Below are positions 35,468 through 47,214 of a DNA stretch of 64,000 nucleotides, in pieces. A model generated the notes under the pieces. The model did not search any database and had not been told where the DNA came from. It worked only from the letters and a program-made list of their open reading frames with translations. Source of the stretch: Epiperipatus broadwayi (lineage: Eukaryota; Onychophora; Udeonychophora; Euonychophora; Peripatidae). The translations under genes and the position numbers were made by a program. The DNA lies in the NCBI GenBank assembly GCA_028023455.1, contig JAQFVV010012477.1, positions 3,799,365 through 3,863,364 of the forward strand, read 5' to 3'. Within the stretch, counting starts at the first letter, position 1. Each line of letters begins with the position of its first letter.

Positions 35468-36299
35468 GTTTCATTGACGCGTCAGTTTGCACTATGAAGT
35501 CTTTAAAACAGTATATAAATTAGTGATACGTTTTTATTAGTTATTTATTAGACTAGAGATTATCCAATAATATTTATTCCGTATATAAATTATATATTAA
35601 TAAACTAAAAATAACAAAATCAAAAACGTTATCAGTATAAAAATGTTTCACAGTTTTAACGTATTTAATGATTCTTTTCTTTTCCAATGCTTAATATTTT
35701 TATTAACGGAATGATGCCATAGATAAGTATATTCTTTTTATTCGAATTATATTAATTTTTTAGCTGGCTTGTGGATTAAGTCACGTAATGAAATGAATAA
35801 TATCGTAGTAAGCCTTTAATTCTAAAAGAAGTCGAAAGCTCATAACTTTTATTTAAAAAGAATCTTTGAATTTAACAATGATTTTTTTTTAAAAAAAAAA
35901 AACAAAACAAATATTGACACGGACTAAATACAAACACAAAATGTTTATTTTGACAGGATTAGCTTTGAAAGAGAGACACTAGATATTGAAACAAAAATAA
36001 AACTTACAGACTTTTAACTGTTTTTTTTATTCTATTTTTTAAAAATCAATTTCATTTTATTTTTGAAACAGAAAGAAAAACATTAAAATAAAAAAGCGTA
36101 TAAAAAAATAGAAAATAAATTTTGCATATTGCTTTATATTTTGTTGATCTTTTTTTGCTGTTGTTATTTATTGTATTTGAGATTGGCGTCATCAAATTCC
36201 CAAAAGCATAACAATCTACAGCATTATACAAACTTATACTAGTAAACATTGTCTATTACTTTTTTTCAATGTAAATAACTGCTTGTCATCACCATTTCT
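35468..36299. other. AT-rich intronic sequence
   Basis: Contains a stretch near 35545 (attagactagagattatcca) shared with the compound repeat at 63460 and 63700, so a fragment of that element is present. Otherwise nothing recognised. Confidence 0.4.
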
Positions 36300-38312
36300 A
36301 AAATTAATGTCATCCTCACCATATTCAACCATTATCGATCCCACTGCTAGATGAAGGTCTCTTCAAATTTAATCCATCTTTTTTGATCTCTAGCCTCTCT
36401 TCTCCACATCACCCCAGCATACTTCCTTATTTCATCCATCCATTTCATACATAGTCTTTTTCTAGATCTTTTACAATCTCTTGGAATCCAGTTTAGGATT
36501 TCAACTGTCCTTCTGTTATCATCTGTTCTAACAATATATCCAACAGAACCCCATTTTAATCTTTTAATTCTTTAAATGATATCAGTAACACTTGTTTGTT
36601 CTCTCACCCATGTATTCATTTTCAATCTTTTCTTGTTACTCCTAGCATGCATTTTCCATACTTCTTTGAGTGGTCTGAAATCCCTGGTATTGTTCTACTG
36701 CTAAGTGTCCGAGCCTCAGATCCATAATTAAGAACTGGCAAAACATATTTATTAAAAATCTTTCTTTTCAAATACATAGGCACATTTACTTTTAATATTA
36801 TTATTTGTACTATAAGCATCCCGACTAAGTTTAATTCTATGATTAATTTCATCCATTATGTTTCCATTGGTAGTAATAATTGGATCCAGATATTTGCAGT
36901 TGTTAACTTCTTCTAACTTGTCATTATCAATCTTTATTTTTTTATTTTGAGAAAATCCATTGAACATTACTTTAGTCTTTTAAAAATTTACCTTTAATCC
37001 TACTTTCTTATTTTCAACTGATAACTCCTGCAACATTTCCTGAAGCTCTAGAGCATTATTTGCAAAAACAATTACATCATCTTCAAAATCTAAATGATTT
37101 AAATAATCTCCATTTACTTTTATTTCTTTAGCTTTCCATTTTAATCCACAAAATATTTCTTGCAAAACTGCTGCAAAAGGTTTTGGAAATATGGAGTGAC
37201 TCTGTCTTACACTCTTGTTGCTATTACATGTTTATAAGTATTCTTCAGAATATGACAATATCCTGGATCTATACCTTGATGATCCAATGCTTTAATAACT
37301 GAAGAAATGCTTATAGAATCAAATGCCTTTTCATAATCTATAAATTCAAAGCATAATGGCATCTCATATTCATTGATCCTTTCTATAACTTCTCTCAATA
37401 CATGGATATGAGACACTGTACTAAAACCACTTTTAAATCCACCTTCTTCTTTTGTTTGGTTAAAATTCAAAATTTGCTGTAGATGTTATGTGGTAAAAAT
37501 TTTGTATAAAACTGATAAAAGATTGATAGTTCGGTAATTTCTAATATCTTCTTTATCACTTTTTAAAAATATTAATATTAACTGCATTCTTCCAATCATT
37601 TAGTACATCTTTATCATTTAGACATTTGGTATAGAACTTTGCCAAAAAATTTTCTATTTCTACTTTTTTTAAGATATTATAATTCCATTATTAGTTGGAG
37701 CTTTTCCTTTCTTCATAAATTTAATGGTATGCCTCACTTCTTCAGTTAAAATTCTGGGCAATTCAGAAGGTATAGTAGTTGTAGGAAATAATTTTACTTG
37801 TTAATTATTGTTATATAATTCTTCATAGAATTTTTGTACACATTTCATGATGTCATCTCTCTTTTTAGTAATAGTTCCATTTTTTTTTTCTTATTGCAGT
37901 AATACATTTCCTATCAATACCAAGATGTTGTTTTACATTCTTGAGAGTTTTACTTTCTTCTACAGTTTTCTTGCTAGCTCACATTTACACTTTCTTATAT
38001 CTTATTAACTCTTTTTTATACCATTTTACAAAATTTGAGATATTCAATCCATCTTAATGCATCATTTTTTATATATTTTCATATTCCTTCTTTACTTCAT
38101 AAATTCTCCTGTCTCAGTAGAAATTTTACTAGGCAATTACTGCTTTTTTGTACCAGTTATTTTTGTTGCAATATCTTTCTGTTGATTTTATTCAAACCTG
38201 AATCACATTCAAAATCTGTTAATATTTGAAAATGATCTGTAAGTTCTAATTAAAGTTCATTGGAATGTTTCTGAAGATTAGGAATATCAACTGTGAATAT
38301 TACATTTTTTTA
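36300..38312 (-). mobile_element. RTE-type LINE, 5'-truncated, inactive
   Basis: Minus-strand copy of the same family as 41664-44612. It starts in the linker after the endonuclease (near 38312), runs through the reverse transcriptase (FEFIDYEKAFDS about 37330; LDFEDDVIVFANN about 37100; YLDPIITTNGN about 36880) and ends past the C-terminal WMDEIRK region with the aatggttga end near 36325. Many stops and frameshifts. The catalytic box reads F-E-D-D, so Ala is replaced by Glu. Insertion lies in the host intron in the same orientation as the host gene. Confidence 0.85.
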
Positions 38313-38339
38313 AAATTTGTCCCCCTCATTTTGCATTAA

Positions 38340-38392
38340 CATGTATCTATATTGGGATTGTCTAAGTGCTGACTGGTTTCTAAGGGTTATAC
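38340..38392 (+). mobile_element. MITE end of the TA-flanked family
   Basis: Has tatctatattgggattgtct then aagtgctgactggtttctaa and a TA repeat, directly followed by a SINE-A copy. Confidence 0.5.
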
Positions 38393-38404
38393 ATATATAT
38401 ATAT

Positions 38405-38720
38405 GGATGGTTGAAGAATTGTAGGAGGGAGAAGATTGAAGCCTGTCCTTTCTATTTTGGAGATTTTGCTATTTTAATATAAGCTGAGCACTGATTATAT
38501 ATATATGTATGGGAGATGATGATCGTGACCAGCTGATGAATGCTGGTTCAGCACAAAATATGTATATTGGAGATAATGGTCTTTTTCACATGTATGTGGT
38601 TATGTGTATTGGTTGTATAAGATGGCTTGGATAGCTGTAGGGGGCTTGAAAGTCTGAGTTCAATTCCCTTCTAATTACATTAAGTTTAGTATAGATAATA
38701 TACATGGATTTAAATATTAT
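38405..38720 (+). mobile_element. SINE-A copy, near full length
   Basis: One of the best copies. It starts ggatggttgaagaattgtag, then gattgaagcctgtcc, the central block gaccagctgatgaatgctgg, gatggcttggatagctgtag and the B-box-like gagttcaattccc. It ends in an AT-rich tail (tatagataatatac). Confidence 0.75.
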
Positions 38721-39119
38721 ATATATAAGTACATAAGCAAACTTTAAAAAATGATGAAGAAAATAATGTAATTTTTTTGTATATGCTATTCAATTCAGGA
38801 GTATAATTTTTTCAAGAGCAGTTGTCTTCATTCTGCTATAACTATTGAAGATGACTCTGAACCAGGATGATGAGAACTACTCTTGGAAATGTACAAGTAA
38901 GCTGGAAAAGTCATCTGCTGTTTTGTTGACATTAAATATGATTTTTATTGGTGCAAATATAAAAGTTAAATTTCTTAAGCATGTATCCAGCAAACTCTTA
39001 AAGTATTACATCGTATAAGCCTAATTGAGTAAAATTATATTAAGTTTAATTGTAATAGAATTGTTTTTTGAAAACTTTTAAGTAGTATTATAACAAAAAT
39101 TAAACCAATTTGCTAATCA

Positions 39120-39370
39120 ATTATGTACAATGAGGACAATTGTAGATTACAAAAAGGTATTTGATTCCATAAGTATTTCTATTGAGATTTAATATCAAAA
39201 CATACACCCAAGATATTGCCAAATATTAAAGAATGTTTTTTTTTTTAAAAAAAAAACAATGTTAATATTGTATCACAACACTAATCCCATTGTAACTTTT
39301 TATAGCAGTTTTACAGAAAGTAGTCTGTGGATTAAAATATTAATCTAAGGGGATACAAATAGCCAAATTC
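39120..39370 (+). pseudogene. RTE-type LINE internal remnant
   Basis: Reads IVDYKKVFDSISIS, then ILKNVF before an A/T run, then damaged text matching the AVLQxVxCGLK region. It corresponds to the middle of the reverse transcriptase of the RTE copies nearby, with internal deletions. Confidence 0.6.
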
Positions 39371-40544
39371 TAAAAGAAAGGATGATTTGGCTATTTTATA
39401 TTTAGTTTTCAGCTAGTGTTATGTCTTATAATATAAATTAAAGTTTATTTATCTATTTATTTTTAATTATGTCTATTAATAAAAAGAATCTCTAACTCTG
39501 CCTTAATTAATATATATTCATATGAAATAGACTGATTTATAGAAAATGACCATAGTCTCAAATATTCTTGCTTTTGCAACACTGTAGTATTAATATAAAA
39601 CAAAGCAATTATCATATTTACATTAATTATTGGCAGTACTCACAGACATTTGTTAATGACGATTCTCTGAAATGTGTATATATTGTATAGTAGTGAGTCA
39701 ATTTTTTCCTAGCAACTGGAATGATCATTTTGCACAAATGATTGTAGATAACATCCCTTCCTGATTCTTACATACACACTAAATGTTAAAAGTTAGTTTA
39801 GAAATAATATGAATGAAACTATACCAGCTTTATATAAATAATGTAGAGTAATAAATTTGACTAAAAATTTAAAATTAAGTAGTTGATATAGTTTAATATA
39901 TACGTAGGATTATAATCATGCAGTAATGGTTAGCAAATACTTGCCATGCCGAGCATTGCAGACTAAATTAAAATAAAGCTTTGAATGTTTTAGGATGCCG
40001 AATATGTCATAGCAATTTTTTTTTTCAGGCAACCATCTCATAATAAATTACACATCTAATTATTAAATTACTGGTCGTAGTATTTTACAATTTTTAGTAA
40101 AGTGATTTTTAAACAAAATTATAATTTTCCACAAACTTAGATTAAGGAATATTTCCTTCAATATTTATCCATGAAGGGATGAATGGCAGAAAGATATTTA
40201 TTCTGAAGATTAAAACTCTTTTATCTTTTCATTATACAATCAATTACTTTTAATATGTTTATTGAGATGTTCTTCCCAGTTTTATAAATACCCCCCCCCC
40301 CCAAGTTAAAAAAATACTTATTTTATTACATTCAAATATCAGCCTTTCAAGCTAATTGAGCATGCGCCTTTTGAAAGTATTAAATAAATGAATACTTTCC
40401 TCTTCAATCCAAGATATAGTATTTATGCAGGAATAAAAAGGATCCTCTTATTCCTATGACAAATTCTTTTATATGAGCAAATCTGAAGTACTGTTGAGGA
40501 GAGCGTTTTAACTTTTTTCTGATTTTTCTCTGACGATCTATAAT
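39371..40544. other. AT-rich intronic sequence
   Basis: A poly-C run near 40290 is the only obvious feature; no exon recognised. Confidence 0.4.
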
Positions 40545-40802
40545 GTGTTGCAATGCGATACATTGGGGCTTTTTCAAAGTCAGGAATCTCTCAGTCACTA
40601 TGCCTAAAAAAAACCTGTTTGCCACCTTACCTTTCCTTTCCATTCTCCATCTTAAGTTTTTTTTTTCATATTCTTCTCTATCCTGTCTCATCCCATTTCC
40701 ACAACATAATCTTTATCAACTCTATGGCCTTTATATCTAAATCCCCATTATCTTTTCCAAATAATGCATAAAAACCACAAGAACCCACTTTCTGTATAAA
40801 TT
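40545..40802 (-). mobile_element. CR1-like LINE 3' fragment
   Basis: On the minus strand it matches the 3' end of the long copy at 28584-33171: the damaged C-terminal codons, the gagagattcctgact segment and the cattgcaacacatt-type tail near 40545. 5'-truncated at about 40802. Confidence 0.75.
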
Positions 40803-41656
40803 AGATGTGCATAGAGTCTGCATCTAGCGGACATGCATATTAATAAAATCTAAGATTCAAATAATTTAAAAAAAAAATTCTTGAAATATATAACTGATGA
40901 ATTTGCCTTACTATAATTTGTAGGCTGCACCAGAGTCTCTAAGCTATGGCAATGTGCTTTCTAGTGGTTCAAACTATCTTCAACATTTTAGAAATACACT
41001 TGCTGAGAAGTGTATGTTCATCATCTGCTTCAGATGACTTTTTAGGTTCCAATCTTTCAGATGAATAGGATAGTTATAACATGGTGGCAGTACTCTGATT
41101 ACTAAAGTTTACCCATTAGTGAGACTGGCATATTTAAAAATTACAATACTCCTAGATCAATTTCCAACTGAAAACCCAATCAATTAAATTTAACATTTTC
41201 AATTAAAAGGCAACTGTTGGATCTTAAGTTGTTGCATATTGTTCAAAGAATCTTTGGTTTCATCAAAAGACTACACATCAAAGAAAGAAATAGAATAAGG
41301 ATTTGAATGCTTATCTAGATATTTCAAGATGATGATGTTTCTTGATATTTGTACTGATAAGAAATATGTTTTTTCATTCTCTTTAATTAACAGTCATTTT
41401 ATAAGTAACACGTATATAACTATATACTAATTTCACACATTCTCTTCAAAGTTGAAGTTTATGATATAGTTTTAAACATGAAATTATAAAATACATTGTA
41501 ATAAAGTCAGCGTGGTGAGTTTATTGGCTTTTTACCTCTGAGTTTAAAATCAAGAAACACCATGGTCTTTCTTCTCAGTGCCTGATAAGGCAGAATGAAT
41601 GTTTGTGTAAATGATAAATATTTTTCGAATACATATATACAATTATGACAGACAAA
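40803..41656. other. AT-rich intronic sequence
   Basis: Possible SINE relics around 41530-41600; no gene recognised. Confidence 0.35.
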
Positions 41657-41663
41657 AATAAAG

Positions 41664-44612
41664 CATGGCCCTTATTCTCAGGAGGCTGTAAAGTCACCAA
41701 CCAAGGCAGCGGTTGGTGGCCGAAGGTGGAGGGTGCTAAGAATCCCCTGATTGCGGACCCAGGCTGCCATTTGATGACAACTTTTTATTTAGGTGCTTAC
41801 AACTGCAGATCATTTTCAAGTGAAGGAAGATTGCAAGAATTAGAAGAACTCTTTTATATTAAATGGGATATTATTGGACTTTGTGAAGTTAGAAAAAAAG
41901 GTGAAGAGACAATTGATTTAAAAAGTGGACATATATTCTATTATAAAGGCACAAATATTGGAAATACAAGTGGAGTAGGATTCATTATAAATAAAAAGTG
42001 AAAGAACAATATTGTGGAGATTGATGGTGTATCAGACAGAGTGGCAAGATTAATTATACAACTTAATAGCAGATACCAAATGCAGATAATTAAGTTTTAT
42101 GCCCCAACAAGTTCTCATAGTGATGAAGTAGTAGAAGTATTTATATGGATGTACAAAAGGCTTTTGATCAGAGTAAACATCATTTTAAAATTGTTATGGG
42201 AGATTTTAATGCTAGAATTGGTAAACAAATGAAAGATGAAAGTGCTGTAGGTAATTTTGGTTATGGTAATAGAAATGAGAGAGGACATAGACTTGTGGAG
42301 TTTGCAGAAAAAGAAAAACTTTATATTATGAATTATTTTTTTGAGAAAAATGTTAAAAGAAAATGGACATGGAAACATCCAAATGAAGGTACAGCAGAAT
42401 TGGAATATATTTTGACTAACAGGAAATACATATTTCAAGATTGTAATGTTCTTAATAGATTTAACACAGGAAGTGATCATCGATTAGTAAGGTGCAAGAT
42501 ATGTGTTAATGTAAAACTAGAAAGACAAAAATTGTTAAGAAAAACAATATTTACAGTTGATATTCTTAATCTTCAGAAACATTCTAATGAATTTAAATTA
42601 GAACTTACAAATCGGTTTCAAGTATTAGCAGATTTTGAACATGATTCAGATTTGAATGAAATTAAAATGAAAATAACTGATACACTTTTAAAAACTGCAA
42701 CAAAGATAGCTGGTAGAAAAAAGCAGCAATTGACCAATAAAATTTCTACTGAGACTAGAGAATTTATGAAGAAAAGAAGAAATATGAAGATATACAAAAA
42801 TGATGCACTAAAAAGAATTGAATATCTCGAATTTTGTAAAATGGTGCGGAAAAGAGTTGAAAATGATATAAGAAAGTACAACTGTGAACTAGCAAGAAAA
42901 GCTGTAGAAGAAAATAAAAGTCTTAAGAATGTAAAACAACATTTTGGTATTGGTAGGAAATTTATATCTGCAATAAGAAAAAAAGATGAAATTATTCCTA
43001 AAAAGAGAGATGGCATCATGAAATAGGTAGAAAATTTTTATCAAGAATTATATAGTAATAAAGAACAAGTACCTCCTATATCTATTACATCTTCCAAATT
43101 GCCCAGAATTTTAAATGAAGAAGTGAGGAATGCAATTAAATGTATGAAGAAAGGAAAGGCTCCAGGTAATGATGGAATTATAATTGATATATTAAAAGAA
43201 GCAGGTGAAGAAACAGAAATTTTTTTAGCCAAGTTATATACCAAATGTCTAAATGATAAAGATGTACCGGATGATTGGAAGAATGCAGTAATAATATTAA
43301 TATTTAAAAAAGGTGATAAAGAAGATATTAAAAATTACAGACCTATCAGCCTTTTATCAGTTTTATATAAAATTTTTACCAAGATAATTACAACTCGTCT
43401 ACAGAGAACATTGGATTTCCACCAACCAAGAGAACAAGCTGGATTTAAAAGTGGTTTTAGTACAGTAGATCATATTCAGGTACTAAGAGAAGTTATAGAA
43501 AGGACAAATGAATGAGTTGTCATTATGTTTTGGATTGTAGATTATGAAAAGGCATTTGATTCTATAAACATTTCTTCAGTGATTAAAGCATTGGATCATC
43601 AAGGTATAGATCCAGGATATTGTCATATTTTAAAGAATATTTATAAAAATGCAACAGCAACAATTAGATTACATAATGATACTGGGAAAGTCAACATTGA
43701 GAAAGGTGTAAGACAAGGTGACTCCATATCTCCAAAACTTTTTACAGCAGTGCTGCAAGAAGTATTTTGTGGATTAAAATGAGTAACTAAAGGAGTGAAA
43801 GTAAATGGAGATTATTTAAGTCATTTAGATTTCACAGATGATGTAGTTGTTTTTGCAAATAATGCTTCAGAGCTGCAGGAAATGTTGCAGGAGTTATCAG
43901 ATGAAAGTAGGAAAGTAGGACTAAAGATAAATGTTAAAGAGACTAAAGTAATGTTTAATCGATTTGCTCAAAATATGAAAATAAAGATTGATTATGATAA
44001 ATTAGAAGAAGTTAACAGTTACAAATACCTTGGTCAGATTATTAATACAGATGGAAACATAATGAAGGAAATTAATCATAGAATTAAACTTGGTTGGAGT
44101 GCTTTTGGTAGAAATAACTTGATACTAGAAGGAAATATGCCTATGTGTTTGAAAAGGAAGGTTTTTAACAAATGTGTTTTGCTAGTTCTTACTTATGGAT
44201 CTGAGACTAGGGCACTCAATAGAAGAGCAATACAGAGACTTCAGACCACTCAAAGAAGTATGGAAAGGTGTATGTTGGGAGTAACAAGAAGAGATCGAAA
44301 ACACAATGTTTGGGTAAGAGAACAAACAGGTGTTACTGATCTCATTGAAAAAATTAAAAGATTGAAGTGGAGTTGGGCTGGACATATTACTAGAAGAGAT
44401 GATAATAGATGGACAATTGAAATTTTAAACTGGATTCCAAGAGACTGTAAAAGACCCAGAAAGAGACCACATGTGAGATGGATGGATGAAATAAGAAAGT
44501 GTGCCGGGGTGATATGGAGAAGAGAAACTAAAGATTGGAGAACATGGATTAAACTTGGAGAGACCTTCATCCTGCAGTGGATTGATAATGGTTGATAATG
44601 ATGATGATGACG
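41664..44612 (+). mobile_element. RTE-type LINE, nearly full length, inactive
   Basis: About 2.95 kb on the plus strand. It begins with a GC-richer leader (41664-41770, unlike the AT-rich surroundings), then a single ORF with an AP endonuclease, a reverse transcriptase and a short C-terminal domain. It ends in TGATAATGATGATGATGA, the short-repeat tail typical of the RTE clade. A 7-bp direct repeat AATAAAG flanks it (41657-41663 and 44613-44619), a weak candidate duplication. Orientation is opposite to the host gene. Confidence 0.88.
41780..44595 (+). pseudogene. RTE ORF: AP endonuclease and reverse transcriptase with four stops and one frameshift
   Basis: The endonuclease starts at GAYNCRSFSSEGRLQELEEL with the catalytic Glu in CEVRKKGEE (about 41885), then GDFNARIG (42199-42222) and the terminal SDHR block (42472-42483). 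The reverse transcriptase has GKAPGNDGI (about 43155), NYRPISLLS (43333), [17 protein letters not shown] (43444), DYEKAFDS (43540), VRQGDSISPKLF (43707) and the catalytic box F-T-D-D (43831-43842), then YLGQIINTDGN and the tail KRPHVRWMDEIRKCAGV. Breaks: TGA at 41999, a frameshift near 42130-42150, TAG at 43024, TGA at 43513 and TGA at 43780. The original start is not certain; an ATG at 41645 lies outside the likely element boundary. Confidence 0.87.
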
Positions 44613-44619
44613 AATAAAG

Positions 44620-47105
44620 TCAAGAAGAACATCATGATGAATAAAATAGCGCTTCTGGATGCTTATAACATCGGATTTGAATTCGGGCCAAGTAGAAACT
44701 TAGGATTTTTCTCTTAGATAGTTAGCTCACAGATAACCTTGGTAATCATTTAATATTGATTAGTAAATAGGTATATAACTATTTTTAGTTAGAATGGAAG
44801 AACGTTCAAATCCTCACCAGCTGCAATTGGTAAGTTTAATAAGCTCTGTCTTCACTATTCCTTTGTGAGAAACTGTTGGAGAGATTTTACTATGTTTTAT
44901 ATATAAAAAAGATAGTATTATCTTTTACTAAAGACAATTTATATTAAATAACTTATTAGTTACGATAATCCGGTGTTATATCAGGACTTGTTTTCAGGTA
45001 GAGAATTTATGTTTATCCTACATTAAATTATTTTTCATTATTTAAGTGTATTTTATGACTACGTATATATTTATTTAAGTATTCAATAAACATTGTCCAT
45101 AATTCGACTTCAAGGAATAATTTTTACACAATTTGTTGGGTAAAAAAAAAAAAGATAATCGAGCTTTATCAATTTTTGTTGCACGTTACTGCCCTCTCTT
45201 GGAAAACAATAAAACTAATCTCTAACAACCGAACCTAAAAAATCCCCGTCTGCTATTTATTAATACATAAAATTAATAACACGTGTAACAAATATAATTT
45301 AACACTATGTGACTTGCTAATAGGGACAGAAATGGGGATAATATAAAATCTTACATTTTGATAGGATATTAAAATGGAATCTAAATGAATTCATACTGAT
45401 ATAAGAATGAATGTGGATTACATATGAATATATACTTATATATAATAAAAACAAAATTGGCTTTAACTTGATAAAATACAAGCAATGTTCTGCCATTTTC
45501 AATAATATATATATTTGACTTTACAAATACAATTTAAATTCTTTAAAATCGTTATTGTTTAAACGTGATTTTAGTCAACCTTCTATAATTTATCTATATC
45601 TACATAGTTCGATTGTTTTTTCATTAAATTGTATATTTATACCACATGTATCCTTGAAGTTATTTTCATTGCATAAAATATGCTAGCAGTCCATAATTTT
45701 CTACATAATATAACTTTTAAAAGAAAATAATATTAAAGATATAAAATATTATATAAAAATTATAGTATACAGTTTTATACATGAAAGAAAGAACCAGGTC
45801 AGTTTTTGCACAGCAACTTATTAGGTCTAATGGAAATTTTTATTTTATATAGTGAAAACTATTTAAGAAAAAAAAAACACTTGCTGAATAAACTACCAAT
45901 AGCAGTTTATTTCATTTTACTCTGGAACCATCTATTGTAATGGAAAACAGATGACACAGTGTGATAATATTCTCATCCCCAGATCAGTTTCTCTCTTTTG
46001 CCTTTGACAGTGAGAATTAGGATTTAAATCTGGAACTAATGGACTATGCATATAGTACCACACTTTAGCTCTTTATAATATTGAAACAAATAGCTTGGAA
46101 TTGTAAGATTTAAAACCCAAGTCAACTTGTTTGTAAAATTATATAGAACTTAAGTTTTCAGTCTGCTGTAAGTGGGTGACACATAAATGGCAAACCATCA
46201 ACAATGATAATCAAATGTTATTACATAATAACACCAATACATTCAACTTGATATTGAGTAGAGGGGTTTAACATATCTATAATAAATTTGTGATATAGTG
46301 GAGAGATAATATTTATATAAATTATTTGTGATGTAGTTATGGCCATCCTGTCATTAAATCTGGGTGCAACATGAACTCATTTTCAGATGGCTGAGAACTT
46401 CTAAGCAAACTTAGAATTTTTTTCAAATAACTGGTTGTAACCAGTATAGCCATCTAATTATCAAATAAGATATGGAAATAGATATCTAAGGTACTCTTAG
46501 CTAGAGGATAAAACAAGAAAGGCAAAACATGGGAATCCTCTCAAACAGATATTTGATTAAACTGATATGAAGTATTCTTTGTTTCATTATTCTACTGTTA
46601 AAGGAAGTACAAAAGACTGTCTTTTCAGTAGTCTATTTAAAGAAGTTTTATGTATATTTATAAAATCATAATAATAGCCCAAACCACACTGTTAGTTTAA
46701 TTTAGATGTGTAAAATATATAATTAATGGTATTTATTAAAGATAAAATAAAGAATATCTATTGTTACTTAATAAATAAATAATCAAATGGTTTGCTACTC
46801 AGGGGGACATATGACATTTGAACATTAGCAGTGACAAAATTGAGCTGCAGTCTCTAAACCTTTAGCTCTCCAGTTCATAACTCTTCTACTGCACTGAATC
46901 ACATACTTAGTGATATCTTTTGATTGCATTCAAAATTAAATGTGACCTTTATTTTTAACTATTATTATTTAAGAATATTAAATGCATATTCCATATAACA
47001 AACAATACTTTTCATTTTAGTTATTTTTTTAGCATTACAATTAGTATACAAAATGATAACAGAATCAGAGCCAATAACAACATAATAAAATAACACAGTT
47101 CTTAC
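44620..47105. other. AT-rich intronic sequence with SINE relics
   Basis: Worn SINE-like text at 44680-44790, 46000-46140 and 46340-46450 (phrases such as ggatttaaatctggaact). No exon recognised before the splice donor at 47105. Confidence 0.4.
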
Positions 47106-47214
47106 CTAAGTTTTCAGCTTCAAATATGGTTTTGTTTTTGGTGTAATCACTTGTAATAAAACCAGACTCATCCATTGCTTTTAATAATTTATTGGCAGAT
47201 GTCACCCTTTCATG
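47106..47214 (-). CDS. Latrophilin-like adhesion GPCR, GAIN-domain exon (upstream)
   Basis: Internal exon of 109 bases on the minus strand: acceptor ataattttttag just above 47214, donor AACTTAG|gtaaga below 47106, a near-consensus donor. It reads through in one frame: 36 codons plus one base. The peptide HERVTSANKLLKAMDESGFI and the following SDYTKNKTIFEAENL resemble the helical part of the latrophilin GAIN domain, where a (L/V)E(E/D)S(A/G)F motif precedes the beta-rich part. One N-glycosylation sequon (NKT). The leftover G joins TG of the exon at 17193 to give GTG. Exon size, phase and order along the minus strand all agree. The host protein would act at the cell surface as an adhesion receptor. 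Identification is from family knowledge, not an alignment. Confidence 0.77.

Larger units (their letters stand above)
17194..47105 (-). other. Intron of the latrophilin-like gene (about 29.9 kb)
   Basis: Bounded on the minus strand by the donor TTAG|gtaag at 47106/47105 and the acceptor at 17194-17195. Both exon ends are in compatible phase (1 base plus 2 bases). It holds most of the LINE and SINE insertions of the window. No additional exon was recognised inside it, although a small one between the two could be missed by eye. Confidence 0.65.

Noticed and set aside
42115-43244. Open frames antisense to the RTE element
   Set aside because: Shadow frames of the A-rich LINE coding strand; the plus-strand reading has the conserved endonuclease and polymerase motifs.
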